Notes: generated by a model not told the origin, from the letters alone. A stretch of 41,046 nucleotides of DNA from Clostridiales bacterium DTU053 (GCA_001512765.1 LFSO01000027.1:19923-60968), one strand, 5' to 3'. Shown: positions 15,493-27,539, counted from the stretch's first letter. Made by a program: numbers and translations.

Positions 15493-16242
15493 ATGAGTGA
15501 GGTGAGTTTTGTGGACAAAATCTCGGAACTTAAAAAATACATTGAGTTCTCAGACAATATTGTGTTTTTCGGCGGCGCGGGAGTTTCTACGGAGAGCAAT
15601 ATACCCGATTTCAGAAGCGCGACGGGACTTTACTCAGAAAAGGGAGGCAAAAGAGGCTTTGCTCCCGAGCAAATGCTGTCCCATTCCTTTTTCGCAAGGT
15701 ACCCCGAGGAGTTTTTTGAGTTCTATAAATCCAAGATGATATACAAGGACGCCCGCCCAAACAGCGCCCATATTGCTTTGGCAAGACTTGAGGATATGGG
15801 AAAACTGAAAGCCGTGATAACGCAGAATATCGACGGTCTGCATCAGCTGGCGGGCAGCAAAGAGGTTTTGGAGCTCCACGGCTCGGTTCACAGAAATTAC
15901 TGTCTTGATTGCGGAAAGTTCTTCAGCCTTGATTACATATTAAGCTCTGAGGGAGTGCCGAAATGCGATGCGTGCGGCGGAATAGTCAAGCCCGATGTGG
16001 TTTTGTATGAGGAAAGCCTTGATATGGATATACTGGGCAGGGCTGTAAACTACATTGAAAAAGCGGATATGCTGATTGTGGCGGGCACTTCACTCACTGT
16101 CTACCCCGCCGCGGGGCTGATAAGGTACTATAACGGAAACCGCCTGGTTCTGATAAACAAAAGCCCCACGCCCTATGACAACTTGGCAAAACTTGTTATT
16201 AACGACAGCATAGGCAAGACGCTCAGCGCCTGCCTTGAATAA
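15493..16242 (+). CDS. cobB: NAD-dependent protein deacylase, sirtuin family
   Basis: 249 residues. The NAD-binding GGAGVSTESNIPDFRS motif is at about 27-42, then TQNIDGLHQLAG and the catalytic histidine in LHGSVHRNYC. The zinc site is formed by CLDC and CDAC, and the late NAD contacts are VAGTSLTVYPAA. Sirtuins remove acetyl or other acyl groups from lysines, using NAD and releasing nicotinamide. ATG 15493 has GGGGGA upstream; GTG 15511 behind GAGGTGAG is an alternative start that would shorten it by six residues. It is a single gene with a terminator after it. The symbol is by family; substrate class is not determined. Confidence 0.92.
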   Translation: MSEVSFVDKISELKKYIEFSDNIVFFGGAGVSTESNIPDFRSATGLYSEKGGKRGFAPEQMLSHSFFARYPEEFFEFYKSKMIYKDARPNSAHIALARLEDMGKLKAVITQNIDGLHQLAGSKEVLELHGSVHRNYCLDCGKFFSLDYILSSEGVPKCDACGGIVKPDVVLYEESLDMDILGRAVNYIEKADMLIVAGTSLTVYPAAGLIRYYNGNRLVLINKSPTPYDNLAKLVINDSIGKTLSACLE

Positions 16243-16247
16243 ATTAA

Positions 16248-16276
16248 GCGGCATCCAATGATGCCGCCTTTTTATT
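16248..16276 (+). terminator. Intrinsic terminator of the sirtuin gene
   Basis: GCGGCATC (16248-16255), loop CAAT, GATGCCGC (16260-16267), then CTTTTTATTT. Textbook form, 6 nt after the stop codon. Confidence 0.9.
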
Positions 16277-16295
16277 TCTTCTGCCTTTAAAAGCA

Positions 16296-16320
16296 TAAAA
16301 AGCACAGACTAAGCGGTGCT
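16296..16320 (-). terminator. Weak terminator of the Lgt-like gene
   Basis: Minus-strand AGCAC (16320-16316) pairs with GTGCT (16305-16301) around a 10-nt loop, followed by TTTTTATG. The stem is only 5 bp. Confidence 0.45.
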
Positions 16321-16324
16321 GGGT

Positions 16325-17101
16325 TTACTCATTCGATTCGGCGGGTGGTTTCTCGTTGTGCTTTTTGTTTCTGAGAAGCAGGTATATTCCCAAAGGCACC
16401 ATGAGAAGCGAAATCCACTGGGAGGTTGAGAGAATGAAAACTCCCCTTTGCATATCGCCCCTGAAAAACTCGAGCGCAAAGCGCGCGGCGGCGTAGCTCA
16501 GAATATATATGGGCAGGAGGATACCCTCTCGTTTTCTTTCGGGGCGTGTAATTAATAGGCCAATCAGCAGAACAAGGGTAAAGGCAGACTCATAAAGCTG
16601 TACGGGAATTAAAGGCTCTGCGCCGTAAAGGGGGACTATACCGCAGGTGTGGCTAACCTTGCCGTAGCAGCAGCCAGCAAGAAAGCAGCCTATGCGCCCG
16701 AAGGTGCAGAAAAGCAGGATGCTTGGCACCATAAGGTCGGCAACCTTCCAGAAATCGAATTTGTTCTTTCTGATATATATCAACATAGCCGCAAAACCGC
16801 CGATAAAACCTCCGTAGAACACACCGGCGGTGGGAATAAGGCTTTTCCAGTGCTCCCAAGTCCAAAAGCCCGGCTCATTTCCGTCACGCAGAATCACGCC
16901 CACAAGCTGAAAAGCCTTGGCTCCCAGCATGGCGCCGATAGCTGCTATGAGAATCATAAGAATTACATCTTCCGCCTGGAAATTTAAGTTCCCCTTTTTT
17001 CTGCGAATGAGTGCCAGAACAAGGGTGAAGACGAGGCCAATCAGCGCCATAACAAGATAGGAGGGAATGAGGCGGCCGAATATTTCCATGTAGGGATACA
17101 T
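16325..17101 (-). CDS. lgt: Lgt-like membrane protein (prolipoprotein diacylglyceryl transferase family)
   Basis: 258 residues with about seven membrane helices. ATG 17101 has GGAGG upstream; earlier in-frame codons lack a ribosome binding site. The family arginine motif is present as FGRIGCFLAGCCYGK, and a second conserved arginine lies in YAAARFALEFFRGD. The usual H-G-G-L segment is replaced by GVFYGGFIGG, so the histidine important in E. coli Lgt is missing, and the N-F-x-N-x-E part of the signature is replaced by C-F-x-A-G-C-C. It belongs to the Lgt superfamily, but may be a divergent paralogue rather than the housekeeping enzyme that attaches diacylglycerol to lipobox cysteines. A lipoprotein-like gene lies just upstream. 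Confidence 0.75.
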   Translation of the reverse strand: MYPYMEIFGRLIPSYLVMALIGLVFTLVLALIRRKKGNLNFQAEDVILMILIAAIGAMLGAKAFQLVGVILRDGNEPGFWTWEHWKSLIPTAGVFYGGFIGGFAAMLIYIRKNKFDFWKVADLMVPSILLFCTFGRIGCFLAGCCYGKVSHTCGIVPLYGAEPLIPVQLYESAFTLVLLIGLLITRPERKREGILLPIYILSYAAARFALEFFRGDMQRGVFILSTSQWISLLMVPLGIYLLLRNKKHNEKPPAESNE

Positions 17102-17133
17102 ATTTTTCCTCCGAGGGCTCCAATTAAAGATAG

Positions 17134-17170
17134 AAGATAACCGCACGGCAAATACCGCAGCGGTTATCTT
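17134..17170 (-). terminator. Hairpin after the small lipoprotein gene
   Basis: AAGATAACCGC (17134-17144) pairs perfectly with GCGGTTATCTT (17160-17170). An inner CGG/CCG pairing extends the stem. On the minus strand the tail TCTATCTTT is only partly T-rich, so termination may be partial and let transcription continue to the Lgt-like gene. Confidence 0.6.
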
Positions 17171-17250
17171 CCCTTTATTACAGGATTCACCTGTTCATTA
17201 TGAACAGGCTTGATCCGATGCTCTACTGCAAGGGGGTAAATTTCAACCGA

Positions 17251-17610
17251 TTACAGATTGCCGGCAACCAAAACCGCTGCTTTGATTGCTATTGCAAGTG
17301 TTTCGGGAGGAATGATAACTCCTGTCTTTTCATAAATGAACTCACTTGCATAGGGGGCATACTCCATGTAGCCTGTGCCCTGAGCTATCTTGCTGTAAAG
17401 GTCGTCGTTAAGCTTGTCGGCAACCTCTTTGGGCATCTCTTTACCGGTTACATCTTTGTATGCGTCTTTAATTGCTTCAAATACATTAGCGGTGGTGACC
17501 TTGTTTATGTCCTCTACGCTGGGCTTGGAGCATGCAACGCCAAATACGCCGAGCATAGAAAGAGCTATAACAAGAGCCAAAAGAATGGAGATTTGCTTTC
17601 TGATTCTCAA
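17251..17610 (-). CDS. Small putative lipoprotein, unknown function
   Basis: 119 residues from TTG 17610 with AAGGAGC upstream. A basic start (MRIRKQ) and hydrophobic helix (about 7-24) end in FGVACSKPS. The cysteine at 27 fits a lipobox, though G-V-A before it is not ideal. The mature part is mostly helical and charged, with no recognised domain (NVFEAIKDAYKDVTGKEMP, then YEKTGVIIPPE). It has its own good promoter at 17654-17682. It is probably membrane-tethered on the outer face. Function is unknown. Confidence 0.7.
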   Translation of the reverse strand: MRIRKQISILLALVIALSMLGVFGVACSKPSVEDINKVTTANVFEAIKDAYKDVTGKEMPKEVADKLNDDLYSKIAQGTGYMEYAPYASEFIYEKTGVIIPPETLAIAIKAAVLVAGNL

Positions 17611-17653
17611 ACTAATCGCTCCTTAAAATATTTTCTTGCAGTAAAGCAACTTA

Positions 17654-17682
17654 ATTATAGCATCGTGTTCTGAACAATACAA
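17654..17682 (-). promoter_or_regulatory. Promoter of the small lipoprotein gene
   Basis: On the minus strand TTGTAT (17682-17677), a 17-nt spacer and a perfect TATAAT (17659-17654), about 40 nt ahead of the start codon. Confidence 0.7.
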
Positions 17683-18148
17683 GTATTTTTGCACAAAAAC
17701 TTTCCAATTTAGAATCAATTTTAATAAATATCATACATAATAAGTAAATATGTGCGGGAAATGTATAAAAACGCCAATCTTTGCTTTAGCTTTTAAAAAT
17801 ATAAAAATCCAAATCCCAGCGCAGTCAAGGCTTTAACAAATTGTTAATATAACTTGTACGCAATTTTAACAAATCGTGAATAAGGTGAGAATCAGCCCAA
17901 AAAGGTCCTTCATTTTTGATTTTTTGCAAACCGAGCATACCATTTTTTGAAAATATTTGTCATTTTCTACAAATATTTTTCCAATTTATGCGAACTCCAT
18001 GTGGAAATCGCTTAAAACTTTGTAAAAAAACTTTAAATTATTTTTTCTGAACTTGCATGAGGGCAAAAGTTTATGTTAGGCTTTTATTAGGCAGCACTAT
18101 TCACTGCCGGGGAATAATAGCAAAACATCCAACAGTTTGGAGGCTGAT
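17683..18148 (+). other. AT-rich intergenic region upstream of the ATP synthase operon
   Basis: No gene is seen. It contains a perfect 11-bp inverted repeat, AAAATATTTGT (17950-17960) and ACAAATATTTT (17969-17979) with an 8-nt spacer. Two similar patches are CTTTAACAAATTGTTAA (about 17830) and TTTTAACAAATCG (about 17863). A short hairpin GGCAG/CTGCC is at 18090-18108. The atp promoter must lie here, but no clear -35/-10 pair stood out. Confidence 0.5.
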
Positions 18149-18385
18149 TTGGACAAAAAGGATGATAAGGACAATAGGTCAAAGGGCACAAGCTTTTTTA
18201 AGGCATTAGCCGATTTTTCAAACATCGGTTTTTCAATTGCCGCCTCGGTCTTTGTCGGCGTCTTTCTGGGAAAGACGCTTGATAATCTCCTCGGTACTGC
18301 TCCTTTTCTCCTACTTGTTTTTTCTCTGCTTGGAGTCGGGACAGCCATTAAATTTGTCTTTGATTTTTCCAAATCAGAAAAATAG
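18149..18385 (+). CDS. atpZ: AtpZ/AtpI-like small membrane protein, first gene of the ATP synthase operon
   Basis: About 78 residues from TTG 18149. GGAGG at 18139-18143 is spaced 5 nt from this TTG, while the earlier TTG at 18137 overlaps the ribosome binding site. A highly charged N-terminus (DKKDDKDNRSK) is followed by two membrane helices around IGFSIAASVFVGVFLGKTLD and FLLLVFSLLGVGTAIKFVF. This is the pattern of the AtpZ family (F0F1-ATPase subunit, putative), which sits at the head of many atp operons. Proposed roles are ion (Mg2+/Ca2+) uptake or c-ring assembly with AtpI. Confidence 0.8.
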   Translation: MDKKDDKDNRSKGTSFFKALADFSNIGFSIAASVFVGVFLGKTLDNLLGTAPFLLLVFSLLGVGTAIKFVFDFSKSEK

Positions 18386-18394
18386 GTTGAAATT

Positions 18395-18769
18395 ATGAAA
18401 ATTTCCGCATTGGCAAAGCGAATGCTGATTTCAATACTGATAATAAACTCCGCCGCAGTGCTGATAGTCGCAATTTACCACAGGTCGCTATCATTCCTGC
18501 CCTTTTTGTACGGCGCGCTGATAGGCTCCGCCGCGGCCGTGGGCAAGGTATTTCTCCTTGAAAGAGCTGTGAGCAAAAGTCTTTCAATGGACAAAAAAAG
18601 CGCTGGCGGCTATGTTGCCCTGCAGCAAATTTTAAGGCTCTTTATTACGGGCATAGTGCTTTATGTTGGAGCCGTGTCGCCCGGTATCAGCATTTGGGGC
18701 ACGGCGGTGGGAGTGCTCTCCTTTCAGATAGCCACTTATACGGTTAAATTCGGCAAAAGAGACTCTTAA
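18395..18769 (+). CDS. atpI: ATP synthase subunit I
   Basis: 124 residues with four membrane helices: ISILIINSAAVLIVAIY; SFLPFLYGALIGSAAAVG; LRLFITGIVLYVGAV; and a last one near WGTAVGVLSFQIAT. Length, topology and place between atpZ and atpB match the ATP synthase I family, which helps assemble the c-ring. AGGTTGA precedes the ATG. It ends 12 nt before the preferred atpB start. Sequence conservation in this family is weak, so position carries much of the call. Confidence 0.8.
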   Translation: MKISALAKRMLISILIINSAAVLIVAIYHRSLSFLPFLYGALIGSAAAVGKVFLLERAVSKSLSMDKKSAGGYVALQQILRLFITGIVLYVGAVSPGISIWGTAVGVLSFQIATYTVKFGKRDS

Positions 18770-18781
18770 GGGGTGAACTTA

Positions 18782-19459
18782 TTGGGCATAGGCGTAAAGA
18801 CCTTTTGGACATTTAACATATTCGGCGTTGAAGTTTGGATAACGGAAACCATCGTCAACACCTGGATTATAATGCTGGGTCTCATAGCCCTCGCGATTTT
18901 CGCGAGAATCAAGCTGCGCTCTTTTAAAGAGATACCCGAGGGAATACAGAACTTTATTGAAGCGGCGGTTGATATTTTTGACGGCTTGGCCAAAAGCAAT
19001 TTGGGCGAAAAGCTGTCGTACATATCGCCACTTTTCTTTTCTGTCTTCGCCTTTATTCTATCATCCGCTCTCTTCAGCGTTTTTGGTCTGAGAGCGCCGA
19101 CCGCCGACTTTACCACCACTTTTGCTCTTGCTATGCTTAGCTTTCTTATGATGCTGATAATGGGCTTTAAGCACAAAAAGGGCAAGTACCTAAAGAGCTT
19201 TTTTGAGCCGTACCCGATATTTTTCCCGCTGAATTTAATCGGAGAGCTGTCAAAGCCTATTTCACTCAGCTTTCGACTTTTCGGAAATATGCTTTCGGGC
19301 ACCATCATTCTGACCCTTTACTATGCTCTGACTCCGATTTTTGTCCAGATAGGAATTCCCGCTCTGCTTCACGCGGTTTTCGATGTCATATTCGGAGCTT
19401 TGCAGACCTATATATTTGTGGTCGTTAGCCTTATGTTTGTCAAAAATGCGGCTGATTAA
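18782..19459 (+). CDS. atpB: ATP synthase F0 subunit a
   Basis: About 225 residues from TTG 18782, favoured because AAGGGG (18768-18773) is spaced 8 nt away; GTG 18773 overlaps that same ribosome binding site. Subunit a is the stator channel protein that moves ions across the membrane against the c-ring. The essential arginine is in SLSFRLFGNMLSG, and the preceding PLNLIGELSKPI is typical. About five to six helices are visible, with a C-terminal helix rich in F/V (LQTYIFVVVSLMFVKNA). It is followed by atpE after 33 nt. Confidence 0.95.
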   Translation: MGIGVKTFWTFNIFGVEVWITETIVNTWIIMLGLIALAIFARIKLRSFKEIPEGIQNFIEAAVDIFDGLAKSNLGEKLSYISPLFFSVFAFILSSALFSVFGLRAPTADFTTTFALAMLSFLMMLIMGFKHKKGKYLKSFFEPYPIFFPLNLIGELSKPISLSFRLFGNMLSGTIILTLYYALTPIFVQIGIPALLHAVFDVIFGALQTYIFVVVSLMFVKNAAD

Positions 19460-19492
19460 GCCATTCACATAAAAAACAGGAGGAATTTACTT

Positions 19493-19765
19493 ATGGAAAC
19501 ATTGGGACTTATTATCTCTGTCGCGCATATAGCGGCTGCAATCTGTCTTTTAAACGGACTTCTCACCACATTCGGACAGGCAAAAATCGCTTCTCAGGCA
19601 ATAGAGTCCATGGCAAGGCAGCCTGAGGCAGCCGACAATATCCGCACATCCATGTTCATAGGCCTTGCGATGGCTGAAACATCGGGTATATATGGTCTTC
19701 TCATCGCGATTATCATGCTCTTTGCAAATCCGCTTATAAACACCTTTGTAAACCTGCTCACCTAA
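19493..19765 (+). CDS. atpE: ATP synthase F0 subunit c
   Basis: 90 residues, two helices joined by the polar loop ARQPEA (41-46), which contacts gamma/epsilon. The ion-carrying glutamate is E62 in AMAETSGIYG. Q29 on helix 1, E62, T63 or S64, and Y67 reproduce the ligand set of Na+-translocating c-rings (Q...E-S/T-xxx-Y, as in Ilyobacter tartaricus), so Na+ coupling is likely. Unusually, helix 1 lacks the glycine-rich GxGxGxG run (here AHIAAAICLLNGLLTTFGQ) and the P of the Na+ motif is T. The ring packing or subunit number may therefore differ. AGGAGG precedes the ATG. Confidence 0.95.
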   Translation: METLGLIISVAHIAAAICLLNGLLTTFGQAKIASQAIESMARQPEAADNIRTSMFIGLAMAETSGIYGLLIAIIMLFANPLINTFVNLLT

Positions 19766-19789
19766 CCTTAGTGAAAGGAGGCTGAATGC

Positions 19790-22377
<2,588 letters not shown>

Positions 22378-22388
22378 GGAGGCGTGAT

Positions 22389-23234
22389 ATGGCATCGCTT
22401 AAAGGCATAAAGCAAAGAATAAACAATGTCAAATCCGTAGAGCAGCTTATCAGCGCCATGGATATTATCGCCTCCACAAAGCTCCATAAGGCGAGGGCTC
22501 AGCTTGAGGGCGCGCGCCCGATTTATCAGGGGCTAAAAAGAATCTCAGAGGAAATAGGCTACCATGAGGAGGCTTCCAAGCATCCCTTTTACAAAAGCTC
22601 AGAGGTAAAAAAATCTCTGTACCTTGTAAGGACGAGCGACAGAGGCTTTGCGGGAGCCTATAACCACAACATCACCCAGAAGGTTCTGGAGCATATTGAG
22701 GCGGGCGGCAAGAATGCTGAGATAATCGCCATAGGGCAAAAGGGCTATGAGTTTTTTAGTCGCAGGGACTTTAATATAGCATGCAAGATTACCGATGTTT
22801 CCGACGCCCGAATGTATCACGAGACCGAAGACATCTCAAAGTTTGTTCTGAACCTTTTTCTTTCGGGCAAGGTGCAGGAGGTTTTTGTCTGCTACACCCA
22901 TTTTGAAAATGTTTTAAAGAACATCCCCACCGTGGAAAAGCTGCTTCCCCTGCCCTACAGTCCTCGTGAATACTACGAGGAATTGAGAAAGTACGAGCCC
23001 GATTTGATGACATATATTGAACATACGATTCCCCTTTATATTCACATGAGTATATTCAGGGCGTTTTCCGAGTCCCATACCAGCGAGCAGGCATCAAGAA
23101 TGGTCAGCATGGACTCGGCAAGCAAAAACGCCGAGGAGATGATTGATAAACTTACCTATCAGTACAACCGCAAGCGTCAGGCTGCCATCACTCAGGAGCT
23201 GACAGAGATAGTTGGCAGCAAGAGTTTGCTTTAA
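22389..23234 (+). CDS. atpG: ATP synthase F1 subunit gamma
   Basis: 281 residues, the central rotor shaft. The N-terminal helix SLKGIKQRINNVKSVEQLIS, then ASTKLHKARAQ, and the C-terminal helix EEMIDKLTYQYNRKRQAAIT with TQELTEIVGS are the two ends that form the coiled coil inside the alpha/beta hexamer. SDRGFAGAYNHNI matches the family's SDRGLCGxxN stretch with some divergence. GGAGG precedes the ATG, 11 nt after alpha. Confidence 0.95.
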   Translation: MASLKGIKQRINNVKSVEQLISAMDIIASTKLHKARAQLEGARPIYQGLKRISEEIGYHEEASKHPFYKSSEVKKSLYLVRTSDRGFAGAYNHNITQKVLEHIEAGGKNAEIIAIGQKGYEFFSRRDFNIACKITDVSDARMYHETEDISKFVLNLFLSGKVQEVFVCYTHFENVLKNIPTVEKLLPLPYSPREYYEELRKYEPDLMTYIEHTIPLYIHMSIFRAFSESHTSEQASRMVSMDSASKNAEEMIDKLTYQYNRKRQAAITQELTEIVGSKSLL

Positions 23235-23246
23235 AGGGTGGAATGA

Positions 23247-24644
<1,398 letters not shown>

Positions 24645-24645
24645 T

Positions 24646-25125
24646 ATGGAAAATGTAGAGAGCACAGCCTCGGAGAAGAAAATAAATCTTAACATAATCA
24701 CGCCGAGGGGCGTAAAGTTTACCGAAAAGGCGGATATGCTCGTTATGCGCTGCATTGACGGCGACCTTGGCGTTCTGCCGGGGCACGAAAAGCTGTCTGC
24801 TGTTTTGGGCGACGGGATACTGAGAGTCTACAGCGGCGGCAGGCTCACAAAAATCGCGCTTTTCGGCGGCACGGCTGAAATTGAGGACAATAGCGTTAAC
24901 ATATACACCACCATAGCCCAGCGCCCAGAGGAAATAGACAGAGAGCGGGCCGAAAGAGACAGGCAGGAGGCGGAGGAAGCCCTCAAGGAGTCATCGGAAG
25001 AAAAGCAGAGCAGACAACTGCAGGTACTTCTCCAACGCTCCCTTGTGCGGCTTGAGGTCAGCTCCCATCATGATGAATCAAATTTTTATGATGACACGGA
25101 AGAAAATGACGAGGAAGACGAATAA
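24646..25125 (+). CDS. atpC: ATP synthase F1 subunit epsilon
   Basis: 159 residues from ATG 24646, with AAAAGGG upstream. The N-terminal beta-sandwich (INLNIITPRGVKFTEKADML, then GDLGVLPGHEKLSAVL) is well conserved, followed by two C-terminal helices (EIDRERAERDRQEAEEAL; QLQVLLQRSLVRLEV) that can inhibit ATP hydrolysis. A strongly acidic tail of about 20 residues (from HDESNFYDD) makes it longer than usual. It is the last gene of the operon, followed by a terminator. Confidence 0.95.
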   Translation: MENVESTASEKKINLNIITPRGVKFTEKADMLVMRCIDGDLGVLPGHEKLSAVLGDGILRVYSGGRLTKIALFGGTAEIEDNSVNIYTTIAQRPEEIDRERAERDRQEAEEALKESSEEKQSRQLQVLLQRSLVRLEVSSHHDESNFYDDTEENDEEDE

Positions 25126-25172
25126 TACCGCTTACTTTTCATTCCGCCGTCAAAAATGCGTTAAAAAACACC

Positions 25173-25202
25173 AAAAAGCAGGCAAAATCGCCTGCTTTTT
25201 TA
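25173..25202 (+). terminator. Intrinsic terminator of the ATP synthase operon
   Basis: GCAGGC (25178-25183), loop AAAATC, GCCTGC (25190-25195), flanked by AAAAA and TTTTTTT. Confidence 0.9.
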
Positions 25203-25721
25203 TTTGCGCCAAAATATGATTCATTAAACTTACGGAAACAGCAGGTAATCAAAATCTACAATTTGCGTCACAGCTTTATTCAGGATTTTTTTCATAATGC
25301 CTTACAGAAACATTAAAATTTTATTTACAATTTTTTGCTTTTGCCCGTGAAAGTTTTTTCCGCAAAAAACGACGAGATGTGCCATATTTTTGTCAATAAT
25401 AATAAAAATTTCTACTAAATATTCGTGTATTTTTTGTTATCATTCATTAAATTTTAAAAGCAATTTTTGTCGCAGTTTTCTTCCTTTTTTTTTTCTTTTA
25501 ATCCGTTTTTCGAAGTCCTATTCACAGAAAATTAACAATTTTTGGATATTAATGCAATATTGCGATACCTATAATGAAGTACACTATTTTTCCTTTTTAA
25601 CAAAAAAATCGTAATTCGACCTGAATTTGCTTATAGTTCGCAAATTCGGAAAGGAGTTGTTTCGACGGACATTTAAAAGTCTAAGAAATGGCAGAAAAAA
25701 CTAAAAACGGAGGTAGAGATT
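25203..25721 (+). other. AT-rich intergenic region upstream of the secreted beta-helix protein
   Basis: No convincing gene is seen. There is a perfect TATAAT at 25569-25574, preceded by the palindrome GCAATATTGC (25553-25562), but no clear -35. A perfect 8-bp inverted repeat, GAATTTGC (25623-25630) and GCAAATTC (25640-25647), lies in the probable leader, just before AAAGGAG (25650-25656), which has no usable start behind it. The structure may be a leader hairpin or an operator. Confidence 0.45.
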
Positions 25722-27472
25722 ATGACAGTTGCAAAAAAGTCCTGCTTAGCATTGTTATGGCTTTCTCAGTCTTTACAATGGCAACATCGGCCGACAGCGG
25801 TTTTGAGCCCATCGACAAAAACATGGGCAAAATCCTTGACATTTTCGAGGCGGTTGAAAACTTAGTAACGAAAATCGTCAACTTCTTCAAGAGGATTTTC
25901 GGTTTGGTGACGGACAGAAACTTCTACGATGTGGAAGTGGTACATAATGAGCATGGTACCGTCATCCCGATAACCGGATATTCCATACTTGAAAAGACCA
26001 GCTTTATCTGCGAGATTTTCCCCGAAGAGGGCTACTATGTAAAAGCAATTATGTTCGGGGACCGGGATATTACCGACAGGCTTGTCGGCACCCATCTCGT
26101 AACCCCCGACCTTACCTCGAACATCACACTGACAATCGTATTTGACAGAATCTCCTATACAATCAGTGTTGCCGTAAGCGGCATGGGCAGCGTATCACCC
26201 AGCCCGAACGCATCCGTTCTTTACGGCGAGAACGCAAGCTTTACGGTAACCCCCTCCACAGGCTATGAGCTTGTTTCCGTAGTTTACAACGGCATAGATG
26301 TAACATCACAGCTTGTTGACGGCGTTTTCACAACTCCCGCGGTCTTCTCCAACGGCACACTTGTCGCGACATTTGAAGAGTCTGTTCCCGTAAATGTTGT
26401 TTATGTCGCAGCCGACGGCGCAGGCGACGGCTCCTCATGGGATTCTGCTTTCGGCAGCATTCAGGCCGCTATAGACGCGGCAGCCGCAACAGAACCCAAG
26501 GGCGTTGTTTGGGTAAAGGCAGGCACATATACAGTATCCTCCACAATAGTTTGCAAGCCCGGCGTTAATGTTTACGGCGGCTTTGCAGGAACAGAGGAAC
26601 GCGCAAGCGACCGTCAGCGCGCGGACCTTGACGGCAACGGACTTGTTGAGCCTTGGGAGTTCGCAAACGCAACGGTAATCAGACCCTCCGCAGCCAATGT
26701 CATAGCTTTAAGAATCCCCTCAACCATTACTGCTGATGTAATCGTTGACGGCTTTACATTCACCAACGGCCACCTTGCAGCAGGCACGAACCTTGTTCAG
26801 GTTTACGGCAACGCTGCCGCGGGCGGCAGAGGAATACTGAATAATTCCTCCATCGTTGACTCCAAGAACACAGGCGCAGGCGGCAGAACCCGCCAGACAA
26901 CGGGCATTGTATTTGTTGACGGCGGCACTGTTGACAGCTGCTACCTTGCGAACAACGACTCTTCCGGCTCATACGGCGGCGGCGCTATAAGCACATATTA
27001 TGATTACAGCGAGGCAAGCCCGATTTACATCACAAACTGCAAGTTTGTTAACAACAAAGCTGTTTACGGCGGCGGAGTCTACTTCCGCGGCAACACCTAC
27101 TACCTGACCAACAGCATCTTCATCGGCAACGAAGCCGGCGGCGCATCGGATTCAAAGGGCGGCGCAGTATTCTTCACAGGCGGCTCCAACCCCGCGGCAG
27201 GTCGTGTTGACAACAACACCTTCATCGGCAACACCGCTCCCGAATTCGGCGGTCTGTATCTGAAAGCTGACGCAACCGCAACCAGAAACCTCTTCCTTAA
27301 CAATTCACAGAGCGGTACTGTTCAGTACGGCGGCGACGGCACATTTACGGACAACGCCGCATCCTTCGTTGACAATCTTGCCGCTGCAGGAATCAACTCC
27401 TACTACTTTGTAAGCGCAGACAGCGACTTCTACAACTACGGCGCTGTTCCCGTAGGAACCCCCGCAAACTAA
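25722..27472 (+). CDS. Secreted protein with two InlB-like B-repeats and a parallel beta-helix; signal peptide frameshifted
   Basis: The long frame encodes a signal peptide (KKVLLSIVMAFSVFTMATSA), then two divergent InlB-type repeats (around VEVVHNEHGTVIPITGYSI and ISVAVSGMGSVSPSPNASVL), then a right-handed beta-helix region (VYVAADGAGDGSSWDSAFGS, GGAISTYYDYSEAS, GGGVYFRGNTYYLTNSIFIG). It has no sorting signal at the end. ATG 25722 with GGAGG at 25709-25713 is the best start but is out of frame. It reads MTVAKK and would join the signal peptide if the A6 run (25733-25738) had seven A. An in-frame ATG at 25688 has no ribosome binding site. This could be phase variation, mutation or sequencing error. 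Likely a surface or extracellular glycan-related protein. Confidence 0.75.
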
Positions 27473-27484
27473 ACTAAACCAAAC

Positions 27485-27520
27485 AAAAGCTGCAAGCAGA
27501 AATGCTTGCAGCTTTTTATT
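27485..27520 (+). terminator. Strong intrinsic terminator of the secreted protein gene
   Basis: A 14-bp perfect stem, AAAAGCTGCAAGCA (27485-27498) with TGCTTGCAGCTTTT (27503-27516), GAAA tetraloop, and a T-rich tail. Confidence 0.93.
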
Positions 27521-27539
27521 TAAGGCGTAAATTTTCGGT

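Noticed and set aside
15266-15496. 76-codon reading frame opposite the zinc-ribbon gene
   Set aside because: Antisense shadow without a ribosome binding site.
25390-25614. 74-codon reading frame in the AT-rich spacer
   Set aside because: Low-complexity I/F/S/K-rich translation, no ribosome binding site and no resemblance to a protein; likely noncoding.
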